64,000 nt of DNA. Source: Allolucifera butyrica (lineage in GTDB: Bacteria; Bacillota; Negativicutes; Sporomusales; UPPP01). This document shows positions 8,384 to 17,877 of the stretch, piece by piece. Where the stretch lies: positions 1 through 64,000 of the forward strand of contig NZ_UPPP01000073.1 of the NCBI RefSeq assembly GCF_900476375.1, read 5' to 3'. Under the pieces are notes generated by a model that was given only the letters and a program-made list of their open reading frames with translations, searched no databases and was not told where the DNA came from. Made by a program: the position numbers and the translations under genes. Position 1 is the first letter of the stretch, and each line of letters starts with the position of its first letter.

Positions 8384-9784
8384 ATGAAAGAAAGAGAACT
8401 TAACCGTGGGCTGAAAGCGCGCCATATTGAGCTGATTGCTTTAGGCGGAACAATTGGTGTCGGATTGTTTATGGGTTCGGCGAGTACCATTAAGTGGGCG
8501 GGTCCTTCGGTAATGCTTGCGTATGCCCTGGCCGGCATCGTCATGTTCTTTGTTATGCGGATCATGGGGGAAATGCTTTATCTCGAACCGGTTACCGGCT
8601 CTTTTGCCACCTACGCGCATAAGTACATTAGTCCCTGGGCGGGCTACCTGACGGCTTGGTGTTATTGGTTTTTATGGGTTACGGTAGGAATGTCGGAAGT
8701 TACGGCAATTGGAATTTATGTGAATTATTGGTTTCCTCATTTGGCGCAATGGATACCGGCCCTGCTCGGCGTTGCACTGGTTGCAACGGCGAATTTAGTT
8801 TCCGTAAAATATTATGGAGAATTCGAGTTTTGGTTTGCTCTGATCAAAGTAGCTACCATTGTGGCTATGCTCGTAGTTGGCGCGGGCGTAATCTTTTTGG
8901 GAATCGGCAATGGTGGCCACCCAATGGGCATCGGCAATCTATTTAATCATGGCGGCTTTTTTGCCGGCGGCTGGGAAGGATTCCTATTTGCTCTGTGTCT
9001 GGTAACCGCAGCGTATCAAGGCGTAGAACTGGTCGGCATTACTGCCGGTGAAGCGGAAGATCCTAAAAATACTTTACGCAAAGCAATTAAAAATATTATT
9101 TGGCGTATTTTAATCTTTTATGTTGGTGCTATCTTCGTAATTTTAGCTATTTATCCCTGGAATCAAATCGGTACCATCGGCAGCCCGTTTGTTATGACGT
9201 TCGCTAAAGTAGGCATTGCTGCAGCAGCGGGTATTATCAATTTCGTAGTGCTTACCGCAGCGATGTCCGGCTGCAACAGCGGCATATACAGCGCGGGAAG
9301 AATGCTTTATACACTAGCGGAAAATGGACAGGCGCCGAAATTCCTCGGCAGGGTTTCCGACAGCGGTGTTCCCAGCAATAGTATTAAAATCACCATTGGC
9401 TGTCTGCTTTTGGGTGTATTTTTCAACTATATTTATCCTAACTCCAAATTATTTGTCTATATTTACAGCGCCAGCATTCTACCCGGCATGGCTCCCTGGA
9501 TCGTGCTATGTATCAGTCAGCTCAAGTTTAGAAAGAAATGGGAAAATGAAATGGGCTCTCATCCGTTTAAATCCGTACTGTTTCCCATTAGTAACTATAT
9601 TACGCTGTTGTTTTTAGCCTTTGTATTAGTCGGAATGTGGTTTAATCAGGATACACAGGGCGGGTTAATCGCCGGCGCCGTATTTTGCGCCATCGTTTCG
9701 GTATATTATTATGTTTCCGGAATCAGCAAAAGACAGGTGGCAGAACCGGGTCCTGCCCTTGAAGAGGGAGAACGTGCTAAATAA
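8384..9784 (+). CDS. Amino-acid permease of the APC superfamily (AAT family)
   Basis: 466 residues with twelve hydrophobic helices. The start [20 protein letters not shown] (about 5-24) is the diagnostic AAT-family opening, followed by FMGSA and the [16 protein letters not shown] block near 208-223. These are proton-coupled amino-acid importers. Position between threonine dehydratase and serine dehydratase suggests serine or threonine as substrate (inference; close relatives carry other amino acids). SD AGGAGGG. Confidence 0.88.
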   Translation: MKERELNRGLKARHIELIALGGTIGVGLFMGSASTIKWAGPSVMLAYALAGIVMFFVMRIMGEMLYLEPVTGSFATYAHKYISPWAGYLTAWCYWFLWVTVGMSEVTAIGIYVNYWFPHLAQWIPALLGVALVATANLVSVKYYGEFEFWFALIKVATIVAMLVVGAGVIFLGIGNGGHPMGIGNLFNHGGFFAGGWEGFLFALCLVTAAYQGVELVGITAGEAEDPKNTLRKAIKNIIWRILIFYVGAIFVILAIYPWNQIGTIGSPFVMTFAKVGIAAAAGIINFVVLTAAMSGCNSGIYSAGRMLYTLAENGQAPKFLGRVSDSGVPSNSIKITIGCLLLGVFFNYIYPNSKLFVYIYSASILPGMAPWIVLCISQLKFRKKWENEMGSHPFKSVLFPISNYITLLFLAFVLVGMWFNQDTQGGLIAGAVFCAIVSVYYYVSGISKRQVAEPGPALEEGERAK

Positions 9785-9819
9785 GCGGGAATGGCCTTAA
9801 CGAGGCTTGGGAGGAAGTT

Positions 9820-10482
9820 ATGAAAGGCGTATTTGATATCATTGGTCCTGTCATGATTGGGCCATCAAGCTCTCATACGGCAGGGGCAACCCGGCTTGGT
9901 AAAATAGCCCGGGCAATTTTAGGGGAAGAACCGTCCCGGGTTTTAGTAAAGCTGCATGGTTCTTTTGCCAAAACCGGCCGCGGGCATGGGACCGATAAAG
10001 CCATTGCTGCGGGCTTGCTTGGGTTTTCTTCCGATGATGAGCGCATACCCGAAGCGCTGAATCTTGCAGCGGCGGCGGGTATGAAAATTGAGTTTGTCAG
10101 GAAAAATCTTGCCAATGCCCATCCCAACACCGCCGTGATTGAAATGATTGGCAAGTCGGGCCGGCAAGCTTCAGTAATGGGCTGTTCGGTTGGCGGCGGC
10201 AATATTATTGTTACCCGGATCAACGGCTATCAAGTGGAACTTACCGGCGAGTACGCCACCTTAATTACCATCCACGAGGACCGACCGGGAGTCGTGTCGC
10301 ATGTAACCCAAGTATTGGCACAGGAAAAAATAAATGTGGCCTTTATGCGTGTTTCCCGGCAGGAACGTGGCGCCGAAGCCTTGATGATTTTAGAATCGGA
10401 TGAGCCGATTTCCCGCCAAGCCTATGATGTTGTAGCTAACATACCCGCGGTCGAGGTAGCTATGTTAGTATTACCTAGCTAG
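9820..10482 (+). CDS. sdaAB: L-serine dehydratase, iron-sulfur type, beta subunit
   Basis: 220 residues. The N-terminal domain opens with FDIIGPVMIGPSSSHTAGA (about 4-22), the hallmark of the beta subunit, and a C-terminal ACT domain occupies about 145-220 (HEDRPGVVSHVTQVLAQEKI). With the alpha subunit it deaminates L-serine to pyruvate using an oxygen-sensitive 4Fe-4S cluster. It ends 11 bases before sdaAA. SD GGGAGG. Confidence 0.95.
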   Translation: MKGVFDIIGPVMIGPSSSHTAGATRLGKIARAILGEEPSRVLVKLHGSFAKTGRGHGTDKAIAAGLLGFSSDDERIPEALNLAAAAGMKIEFVRKNLANAHPNTAVIEMIGKSGRQASVMGCSVGGGNIIVTRINGYQVELTGEYATLITIHEDRPGVVSHVTQVLAQEKINVAFMRVSRQERGAEALMILESDEPISRQAYDVVANIPAVEVAMLVLPS

Positions 10483-10493
10483 GAGGCAAGAAT

Positions 10494-11372
10494 ATGGAGC
10501 GGTTTTCCACATTTATGGATTTAATGATGTTAGCGAATAAAGGGCAGAGATTGTTATCGGAAGTAATCATAGAGTATGAAGTGCAAAAAAGCCGGACCGA
10601 CCGGGAAGCTGTCTGGCAGCAAATGGACCAGTGCCTGACCGTAATGGAAAAAGCGGTGGAAAAAGGGAAGAACAGTCAGGAAAAGTCAGTCAGCGGAATG
10701 GTTGGCGGCGATGCCAGGCAGTTTGGCGAATATACCAGGGAAAATGGTCTCTTGGGCGGAGTTGTGCAAAAAGCCATTCAGTATGCTTTGGCTGTCAGCG
10801 AAGTGAACGCCCTGATGGGGCGCATTGTCGCCAGCCCCACAGCCGGTTCTTGCGGCATTTTGCCCGGGGCGCTGCTGGCTGCCGGCGAGGTGCTGAATGC
10901 ACCGCGCGGGAAGATTGTCGCCGGATTATTTACCGCTGCCGGGGTAGGGCTGATTATTAACGAACATGCCTCGCTGGCCGGCGCAGCCGGCGGCTGCCAG
11001 GCGGAATGCGGTTCGGCGGCCGCCATGGCTGCGGCCGCAGTTGTGGAAATGGCCGGCGGGACGCCGGATCAATCAGGACAGGCCATGGCCCTGGCTCTGA
11101 AAAATATGCTGGGCCTTGTCTGTGATCCCGTGGCCGGTTTAGTCGAAGTGCCTTGTGTGAAACGCAATGCCTTTGGGGCCGTTCAGGCTCTGGTCGCGGC
11201 TGAACTGGCACTGGCGGGCATAAAAAGCGTAATTCCTCCGGATGAAGTTATCGCGGCTTCCTATGAAATTGGCTGCCTTTTACCGCCAAGCCTGCGGGAA
11301 ACGTCCGACGCGGGCCTGGCCAAAACACCAACAGCCCAGGAAATTGAAGCCAAACTTTTTGCGGAAAAATAA
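10494..11372 (+). CDS. sdaAA: L-serine dehydratase, iron-sulfur type, alpha subunit
   Basis: 292 residues. Seen: PTAGSCGILPGALLAA near 115-130, GCQAECGSAAAMAAAA near 167-182, and CDPVAGLVEVPCVKRN near 210-225. The conserved cysteines in these blocks and nearby ligate the catalytic 4Fe-4S cluster. This is the split-subunit form common in Firmicutes. Overlong alanine runs are normal for the family. Strong SD AGGAGG. Confidence 0.95.
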   Translation: MERFSTFMDLMMLANKGQRLLSEVIIEYEVQKSRTDREAVWQQMDQCLTVMEKAVEKGKNSQEKSVSGMVGGDARQFGEYTRENGLLGGVVQKAIQYALAVSEVNALMGRIVASPTAGSCGILPGALLAAGEVLNAPRGKIVAGLFTAAGVGLIINEHASLAGAAGGCQAECGSAAAMAAAAVVEMAGGTPDQSGQAMALALKNMLGLVCDPVAGLVEVPCVKRNAFGAVQALVAAELALAGIKSVIPPDEVIAASYEIGCLLPPSLRETSDAGLAKTPTAQEIEAKLFAEK

Positions 11373-11390
11373 TTAAAGCATTCTAACAGG

Positions 11391-11425
11391 GTCGCATAGT
11401 ACTCAACCGGCAAGTACTATGCGAC
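11391..11425 (+). other. Perfect 13-bp hairpin between sdaAA and PFOR
   Basis: GTCGCATAGTACT (11391-11403) and its exact complement (11413-11425) enclose a 9-nt loop. No T-run follows, so it looks more like an mRNA processing or stabilising hairpin than a full terminator. It separates the serine dehydratase message from PFOR. Confidence 0.6.
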
Positions 11426-11453
11426 TATTTGCGGATCATTGGAGGAGGATTTT

Positions 11454-14400
11454 ATGAGCAGTATGAAGAGAAAAATGAAAACAATGGACGGAAATACGGC
11501 GGCAGCGCATATTTCCTATGCTTTTACAGATGTGGCCGCCATTTTTCCGATTACGCCGTCGTCCAATATGGCGGAAAGTGTTGACGAGTGGGCGGCACAG
11601 GGCAGAAAAAACATTTTCGGGCAGACCGTCGAGGTTGTGGAAATGCAGTCAGAAGGCGGAGCCGCCGGAGCCGTACACGGTTCTTTGCAGGCAGGGGCAT
11701 TGACAACTACCTATACCGCTTCGCAAGGGCTTTTGTTAATGATTCCGAACATGTATAAAATTGCCGGCGAATTACTGCCGGGAGTCTTTCATGTCAGCGC
11801 CCGGGTGGTTGGCGCCAACGCCATCAGTATTTTTGGCGATCATTCCGATGTTATGGCCACAAGACAAACCGGGTTTGCTTTGCTGGCGGAAAGCAGCGTG
11901 CAGCAAGTTATGGATTTGGCCGCGGTGGCGCATCTGTCGGCCATCAAGGGAAGAGTTCCGTTCCTCAATTTTTTTGACGGCTTCCGGACTTCCCACGAGA
12001 TCCAGAAGATAGAAATGCTGGAATATGACGAATTGGCCGCCTTAGTCGATAAAGAGGCCCTGAATGAATTCAGACGGAGAGGGTTAAATCCCGATCATCC
12101 GGTCTTGCGGGGAACCGTTCAGAATTCCGATATCCATTTCCAGCAGCGGGAAATAGCGAATCAATATTACCAGACCCTGCCGGAAATTGTAGAAGACTAT
12201 ATGCAGGAAATCACCCGGCTTACGGGACGGGAATATCATCTCTTTAACTACTATGGAGCGAAAGATGCCGACCGCATGATTGTTGCCATGGGTTCCATGT
12301 GTGAAGCCATTGAAGAAGTGGTCGACCATTTGAATGAACAAGGAGAAAAGGTTGGTCTCCTGACCGTTCATTTGTACAGACCGTTTTCAATTGAGCACTT
12401 CTTTAAATATATCCCTAAAACCGTGAAAAAGATTGCGGTGCTGGACCGCACCAAAGAAATGGGCTCGCTGTCCGAACCGTTATATCTGGACGTAAAAGCG
12501 GCATTTTATACCAGTGAACGGCATCCCGTTATTGTTGGCGGCCGCTGCGGGGTTGGCGGTAAGGATGTAGTGCCGGCGCATATTCTGGCGGTTTATGAAA
12601 ATCTTAAAGCGGAGCAGCCCAAAGATAACTTTACCGTCGGCATTATGGATGACGTAACCTATACATCGCTCTCCTGGGGAGATGATATTGACACGACGCC
12701 GGCAGCAACGAAAGCCTGTAAATTCTGGGGCCTGGGCTCGGATGGAACAGTGGGAGCCAATAAGAGTGCGATCAAAATTATTGGCGACCATACCGACATG
12801 TATGCGCAGGCTTACTTTGCCTACGACTCGAAAAAGTCCGGCGGGGTTACCATCTCGCACTTGCGGTTCGGCAAGCAGCCGATCAAAGCGCCGTATTTGA
12901 TTAACAAAGCGGATTTTATTGCCTGCCATAACCAGTCCTATATAGATAAATATAATGTCCTGGAAGGCTTAAAGAAGGGCGGCAGTTTCCTTTTAAACTG
13001 CACCTGGAATGCCGAGGAGCTGGATGCAAATCTGCCGGCCCCGATGAAACGCTATCTTTTCGAAAATCAAATCAGCTTTTATACAATCGACGCGGTGGGC
13101 ATCGCCCAGAAGATCGGGCTTGGCGGCAGAATTAATATGATCATGCAGGCCGCTTTCTTTAAGATCGCTGCTATTATTCCGGTGGAAGAGGCCGCCAATT
13201 ATCTCAAAGAGGCTGTCGTAAAATCTTACGGTAAAAAAGGCGATAAAGTGGTTGCCATGAATCATGCCGCCATTGACGCGGGGGTAAATTCCTGCGTCAA
13301 GGTCTGTGTGCCGGATGCCTGGGGAAGAGCTCAGGAGGCAGTGGACCATGGCAGCCAAGTTCCGTCATTTATTAAAAATGTTTTAATGCCTGTTAATCGC
13401 CAGGAGGGCGATAAACTGCCCGTAAGCGCCTTTGCCGAGATGGTAGACGGCACGTTCCCCCTGGGCACGGCGGCTTACGAAAAGCGCGGCATTGCCATTA
13501 ATGTGCCGGAGTGGCAAATGGATCAATGCATTCAGTGCAACCAATGCTCGTATGTGTGTCCCCATGCCGCCATCCGGCCTATGCTGGTCAATGAAGCAGA
13601 GCGGCAAAATGCGCCGGCGGACTTTAAGGCCAAACCGGCTGCCGGAGCCAAAGAATTCCACTTCCACCTGGCTGTGTCACCGCTTGACTGTACCGGCTGC
13701 GGCAATTGCGCCCAAGTTTGTCCGGCCAAGGAAAAGGCGCTGATTATGAAGCCGCTTGACAGTCAATTAAGCCGGGCGGCGCTTTGGGATTACGCCATGA
13801 ATTTGTCTCCTAAAGAAAATCCTCTGAACAAGGAAACCGTTAAGGGAAGCCAGTTTGAACAGCCCCTTCTGGAGTTTTCCGGTGCCTGTGCGGGCTGTGG
13901 CGAAAGCCCGTATGCGAAACTGGTAACGCAATTATTTGGCGACAGAATGATGGTCGCGAATGCCACCGGCTGTTCTTCCGTCTGGGCCGGCAGCGCTCCG
14001 TCCGTACCTTATACCAAAAATCACCGCGGCCATGGCCCGGCCTGGGGCAACTCTTTGTTTGAAGATAATGCCGAATTCGGCCTGGGTATGCTGATGGGGG
14101 CTAAACAGGTAAGAAATAAATTGGCGCTGGATATTGAAAAAGCCGTTACGCTTAATCTCGGCCAGGAGTTCACGCTGGCCGCCGAAGAATGGCTGGCTAA
14201 TAAAGAGCAGGCGCAAGGTACCCGGGAAAGAGCGGATAAATTGATTACGGCTTTGGAAAAGGTTAAAGGAAAGGATCCCTTGCTGAATGAAATTTATCAA
14301 AATAGGGACTTCCTGGTAAAAAGGTCCCAATGGATCTTTGGGGGCGACGGATGGGCTTACGACATCGGCTTCGGCGGGTTGGACCATGTGCTCGCTTCCG

Positions 14401-14975
14401 GTGAGGACCTGAATGTTTTAGTCTTTGATACGGAAGTCTACTCGAATACAGGCGGACAGTCTTCCAAAGCGACGCCGACGGCGGCTGTCGCCAAATTTGC
14501 CTCAAGCGGGAAACGGACTAAGAAAAAAGATCTGGGAATGATCGCCATGAGCTATGGCTATGTATATGTAGCGCAAATTGCTATGGGCGCCGACAAAAAT
14601 CAGACTTTGAAAGCCCTTCAGGAGGCGGAGGCTTATCCGGGACCGTCCTTGATTATTGCCTATGCTCCCTGCATTAATCACGGCCTCAAGGCCGGTATGG
14701 GCTGCAGCCAGCTGGAAGCCAAACGGGCTGTGGAAAGCGGTTATTGGGGGCTGTACCGGTATCACCCGGAAAGAAAAAAAGCCGGTCAAAATCCGTTCAT
14801 CATGGATTCGAAAGAACCAACCGCTGACTTTACGGAATTCCTTATGGGGGAAGTGCGGTATTCGGCTTTGAAAAAGCAATTTCCGGATATGGCGGATGCT
14901 CTGTTTGAAAAGACCGAACAGGATGCGCGGGAAAGGCTGGCGAGATATAAATTATTAGCCGAAAAGAGCATTTAA
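11454..14975 (+). CDS. nifJ: Pyruvate:ferredoxin (flavodoxin) oxidoreductase
   Basis: 1173-residue single-chain PFOR, the usual homodimer form. I start at the ATG at 11454 because GGAGGAGG sits directly upstream; an in-frame TTG at 11439 would place the SD inside the gene. Domain I carries FPITPSSNMAE and the pyruvate-site region; two ferredoxin-type clusters start at Cys692 (CIQCNQCSYVCP) and Cys746 (CTGCGNCAQVCP); the proximal-cluster and TPP region starts near Cys812 (CAGCGESPY) with GDGWAYDIGFGG near 965 and SNTGGQSSKATPTA beyond. It oxidises pyruvate to acetyl-CoA, CO2 and reduced ferredoxin, and can act on 2-oxobutyrate. Confidence 0.97.
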   Translation: MSSMKRKMKTMDGNTAAAHISYAFTDVAAIFPITPSSNMAESVDEWAAQGRKNIFGQTVEVVEMQSEGGAAGAVHGSLQAGALTTTYTASQGLLLMIPNMYKIAGELLPGVFHVSARVVGANAISIFGDHSDVMATRQTGFALLAESSVQQVMDLAAVAHLSAIKGRVPFLNFFDGFRTSHEIQKIEMLEYDELAALVDKEALNEFRRRGLNPDHPVLRGTVQNSDIHFQQREIANQYYQTLPEIVEDYMQEITRLTGREYHLFNYYGAKDADRMIVAMGSMCEAIEEVVDHLNEQGEKVGLLTVHLYRPFSIEHFFKYIPKTVKKIAVLDRTKEMGSLSEPLYLDVKAAFYTSERHPVIVGGRCGVGGKDVVPAHILAVYENLKAEQPKDNFTVGIMDDVTYTSLSWGDDIDTTPAATKACKFWGLGSDGTVGANKSAIKIIGDHTDMYAQAYFAYDSKKSGGVTISHLRFGKQPIKAPYLINKADFIACHNQSYIDKYNVLEGLKKGGSFLLNCTWNAEELDANLPAPMKRYLFENQISFYTIDAVGIAQKIGLGGRINMIMQAAFFKIAAIIPVEEAANYLKEAVVKSYGKKGDKVVAMNHAAIDAGVNSCVKVCVPDAWGRAQEAVDHGSQVPSFIKNVLMPVNRQEGDKLPVSAFAEMVDGTFPLGTAAYEKRGIAINVPEWQMDQCIQCNQCSYVCPHAAIRPMLVNEAERQNAPADFKAKPAAGAKEFHFHLAVSPLDCTGCGNCAQVCPAKEKALIMKPLDSQLSRAALWDYAMNLSPKENPLNKETVKGSQFEQPLLEFSGACAGCGESPYAKLVTQLFGDRMMVANATGCSSVWAGSAPSVPYTKNHRGHGPAWGNSLFEDNAEFGLGMLMGAKQVRNKLALDIEKAVTLNLGQEFTLAAEEWLANKEQAQGTRERADKLITALEKVKGKDPLLNEIYQNRDFLVKRSQWIFGGDGWAYDIGFGGLDHVLASGEDLNVLVFDTEVYSNTGGQSSKATPTAAVAKFASSGKRTKKKDLGMIAMSYGYVYVAQIAMGADKNQTLKALQEAEAYPGPSLIIAYAPCINHGLKAGMGCSQLEAKRAVESGYWGLYRYHPERKKAGQNPFIMDSKEPTADFTEFLMGEVRYSALKKQFPDMADALFEKTEQDARERLARYKLLAEKSI

Positions 14976-15077
14976 TCCCGCCTTTCGCAGTCCTATTGTG
15001 GCCATAAGTTTAGGATGTGAAATATGATTCTAAACAGTGCCAGGGGACCTGAAAAAAATGTCAGGTGTGTAAAGGTT

Positions 15078-15122
15078 CAAAAAAGGCTCAGTTTGCAGTT
15101 ATTGCAAGCTGAGCCTTTAATT
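15078..15122. terminator. Bidirectional terminator between PFOR and the siroheme reductase gene
   Basis: A 17-bp stem (15082-15097 arm with 15103-15118 arm, one G-T pair) with a short loop, flanked by A-run on the left and T-rich sequence on the right. It can end PFOR transcription on + and the reductase operon on the opposite strand. Confidence 0.85.
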
Positions 15123-15129
15123 TTAAGAA

Positions 15130-16083
15130 TTAGCAGGTGGCCCCGCCGGTTAAGTGCAGTTTGGCATCCAGAATTTCCTGTTTTCTGGTTAGGATTTCAT
15201 CGGATAGCACTTGCGCTTCCACGTTTTCAAAACCAAGTCTTTCGATGGTCTGCGCAAAGCGCTCGCCGGTTTTGCCTTTTTCCCGGTAAAGGAGAATCGC
15301 TTTTTCAATTACTGCCAAGGCTTCTTGTTTATCGGTAAAGACTTTGTTTAATGTTTTACCCTGGGCTACCTGTTTGCCCCATCGGCCGCCGAGGTAGATC
15401 TTATAACCTTGTTTTCCATCTGGAATGGCATCAAAATGGCATTTTCCAATACATTGTCCACAATTGTTGCATTGGTCCGGGTTAATTTCCAAAATACCGC
15501 CGGTGACAGCAGCGGCGTTTATAGGACAAGCATCCACAACCGAGCATTTTTTACAGCCGTTACAGCTATCTTCATCAAAATTAGGAATTCGCTGGCCGAT
15601 AATGCCGATATCGTTTAAGTCCGGCTTTACACAGTTATTTGGACAGCCACCGACGGCAATTTTCAGTTTATGGGGCAATTTCACGGCAGCATAGCCATTA
15701 TAAAACCGTTCGTGAATTTCTTCGGATAAAGCGAAGGTATCTATAAGGCCATACTGACAGGTTGTACCTTTGCAGGCGACGACAGGACGCACCTTCGAAC
15801 CGGTACCGCCGGTTACGAGCCCTTCTTTGGCAATGTAAGAGCGGAAGTCTGCAATCTTTTCGTAGGGAATCCCCTGGCATTCCACGGTAAGCCTTGTTGT
15901 AAGGGCAATGATGCCATTGCCGAATAATTCGGCGGCTTCTGCGATACATTTAATTTGGGCGGCAGTAGTCACACCATTTACGGTAATCACCCGTCCGGAA
16001 AAATTGTCGGTGCCTTTATTGCTTAAGAATCCCAGTGCCTTTACTTTCTTTTCATCTTCTGCGCTAATTGTTAATGTAGCCAT
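15130..16083 (-). CDS. Small siroheme nitrite/sulfite reductase-like protein with ferredoxin insert
   Basis: 317 residues. The N-terminal half is a ferredoxin-like siroheme reductase domain. Candidate siroheme/4Fe-4S cysteines are Cys104 and Cys109 (CKGTTC) and Cys147 and Cys151 (GGCPNNC). A dicluster ferredoxin insert follows with Cys174, 177, 180, 186 and Cys205, 208, 211, 215. This is the AsrC/Dsr-like compact form seen in anaerobes, much shorter than assimilatory reductases. It is the second gene after a CoA-disulfide-reductase/rhodanese gene (18-base gap), so sulfite or another sulfur oxide is the likely substrate (inference). SD GGGAGG. Confidence 0.8.
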   Translation of the reverse strand: MATLTISAEDEKKVKALGFLSNKGTDNFSGRVITVNGVTTAAQIKCIAEAAELFGNGIIALTTRLTVECQGIPYEKIADFRSYIAKEGLVTGGTGSKVRPVVACKGTTCQYGLIDTFALSEEIHERFYNGYAAVKLPHKLKIAVGGCPNNCVKPDLNDIGIIGQRIPNFDEDSCNGCKKCSVVDACPINAAAVTGGILEINPDQCNNCGQCIGKCHFDAIPDGKQGYKIYLGGRWGKQVAQGKTLNKVFTDKQEALAVIEKAILLYREKGKTGERFAQTIERLGFENVEAQVLSDEILTRKQEILDAKLHLTGGATC

Positions 16084-16101
16084 AATTAGATCCTCCCAAT
16101 G

Positions 16102-17736
16102 TTAGTTGTCAATTTCATTAAATGTTGTTCCGCCTTCCAGGACGAGCGTGTTAGTATAACCAAAGTATTTTAGACGATTTTGCAGTAAATAGGCCCGTTT
16201 TCCCTTCGTGCAGACTAACAGCAATTTATCGTCTTTCGGAAATTCGGGGAGTTCGCCGTTTACTGCTGTCAAATCAATAAAAGTGGCTCCGGCAATCGAC
16301 GGCTGCAGGGAAGCATCAATCATTTTATAATCAGCGGCTGCCCCGTTTCGGTAACCTGTCGGTGTAATGGTTTCGAATTCGCCGCTAATTTTATTTAATA
16401 ATATGTTTACACTATGAGAAAATGGATGAATCGCCGTGGAAAATGGAGGAGCATAGGCTAAATCCATATTTTCCAAAGCCTCTAAGGTAGCTCCCAGGGT
16501 GAGTGCGGTTACGGCAATGTCGACCACTTTATCGACGGCGCCTTTGCCTAGCACTTGGATTCCTAAAAAATTTTTAGTTGTCTTGTCGGCGACCATTTTT
16601 ATGATAAAGGAAGAAGCTCCCGGATAATAGTGAGCTTTGTCATCGACTACGGTGATAACGCTTATCGCATCGTAGCCGTTCTTTATAGCATCTGCTTCAG
16701 TTAAACCCGTTCTGCCGACATTTAACTCTGGTAATTTTGCAATCCCTGTACCAAGTACCCCGGGGTACGCAATTTGTTTACCGTTAATGTTTTTGGCGGC
16801 GATTCTTCCTTCGATATTGGCGGAAGATCCCATGGGCGACCAGGCGGGAGCTGTGGTAATCCGATTTGCAACACAGGCGCAGTCCCCGATGGCATAAATA
16901 TCGTTATCGTTTGTCTGTAGATAGTTGTTTACCTTAATCGTGTGATTTGGCATGAATTCAATCCCGGCATCTCTTAGAAAAGAGGTATTTGGCCGGATAC
17001 CCAGTGAGAGAATGACAGCATCCGCTTTCATAGCGCGTTTTCCGGTTTGCACCTTTTCAACCTTGTCGACACCTAAAATCGCCTCGAGTTTTGTAGCGGT
17101 AAACGTCATGATGCCGTTACTGGCAAGATGGTTTTCTACATATTCAGCAATTTCCGGGTCAAATCCCGGCAATATATGTTCCGCCATATCGATAACAGAA
17201 ACTTTTACATTTTGTTGTGCCAGGTTTTCAGCAACTTCCAGACCGATAAATCCGCCGCCGACCACTACGGCCCGGTTCACTTTTCCTGTATCCACGGCAG
17301 CTTTTAAGGCGACGGCGTCATCCGGTGTACGCATAAAGTACACACCGTTTAGATCAATGCCGGCAATAGGCGGTTTAACCGGTTCTGCGCCGGTAGCGAT
17401 GATCAGCTTATCGTAGGTAAAGGTAGAAGTTTGATTTGTGTTTAAATTCAGGGCTTCTACCATTTTGGCACTGCGGTTAATTTTAGTCACTTCTGTTTCC
17501 GTGATGACCATAACCCCTGTCAGAGCAGAAAAACTGGCCGGCGTATTGACAATTAGCTGTTCACGATTTGCAATTACATGGCCCACAAAATAAGGAAGAC
17601 CACAACCGGCATAAGAAATATCCCTGCTCTTTGTAAGGAGCGTTACCTCATCCGCTCTGTTTTCTCGTTTTATTTTTGCTGCTGCTTTTGTTCCGGCTGC
17701 AACTCCACCGATAACTAGGATTTTCAAGTTCGCCAC
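16102..17736 (-). CDS. CoA-disulfide reductase-like flavoprotein with C-terminal rhodanese domain
   Basis: 544 residues. FAD motif VIGGVAAGTKAAAK (about 8-21), redox cysteine Cys45 in SYAGCGLPYF, NAD motif VVGGGFIGLEVAE (about 158-170), FAD motif DIYAIGDCA (about 275-283), dimerisation domain, and a rhodanese domain (about 455-544) with active-site cysteine in LLLVCTKGKRAY. This is the CoADR-RHD architecture, whose members reduce CoA disulfides, persulfides or polysulfide with NAD(P)H. GTG start, AAAGGA very close upstream. Divergent from a LysR regulator, first gene of a two-gene operon with the siroheme reductase. Confidence 0.9.
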   Translation of the reverse strand: MANLKILVIGGVAAGTKAAAKIKRENRADEVTLLTKSRDISYAGCGLPYFVGHVIANREQLIVNTPASFSALTGVMVITETEVTKINRSAKMVEALNLNTNQTSTFTYDKLIIATGAEPVKPPIAGIDLNGVYFMRTPDDAVALKAAVDTGKVNRAVVVGGGFIGLEVAENLAQQNVKVSVIDMAEHILPGFDPEIAEYVENHLASNGIMTFTATKLEAILGVDKVEKVQTGKRAMKADAVILSLGIRPNTSFLRDAGIEFMPNHTIKVNNYLQTNDNDIYAIGDCACVANRITTAPAWSPMGSSANIEGRIAAKNINGKQIAYPGVLGTGIAKLPELNVGRTGLTEADAIKNGYDAISVITVVDDKAHYYPGASSFIIKMVADKTTKNFLGIQVLGKGAVDKVVDIAVTALTLGATLEALENMDLAYAPPFSTAIHPFSHSVNILLNKISGEFETITPTGYRNGAAADYKMIDASLQPSIAGATFIDLTAVNGELPEFPKDDKLLLVCTKGKRAYLLQNRLKYFGYTNTLVLEGGTTFNEIDN

Positions 17737-17824
17737 ATCCTTTGCTTAAGCATTTGCATATTTATATCAAGTAACATAATAACAATATATCACTTGTTTC
17801 TCTTTATTAAAAATGTTATTATCT

Positions 17825-17849
17825 TATGATAATCATAGGTAAAACCTAT
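17825..17849. promoter_or_regulatory. Overlapping palindromes between CoADR and LysR genes, candidate LysR operator
   Basis: TATGAT-A-ATCATA (17825-17837) overlaps ATAGGT-AAA-ACCTAT (17835-17849). The second has the T-(N11)-A spacing style of LysR boxes. They lie about 30-50 bases from the LysR start in the 141-base divergent gap, the usual place for autoregulation and control of the divergent operon. Confidence 0.5.
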
Positions 17850-17877
17850 TAAGATTAAAATGCTTAAAGGAGAAAAA

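Noticed and set aside
12480..12929. 149-codon minus-strand frame within the PFOR gene
   Set aside because: Composition shadow of a well-supported gene; no ribosome site.
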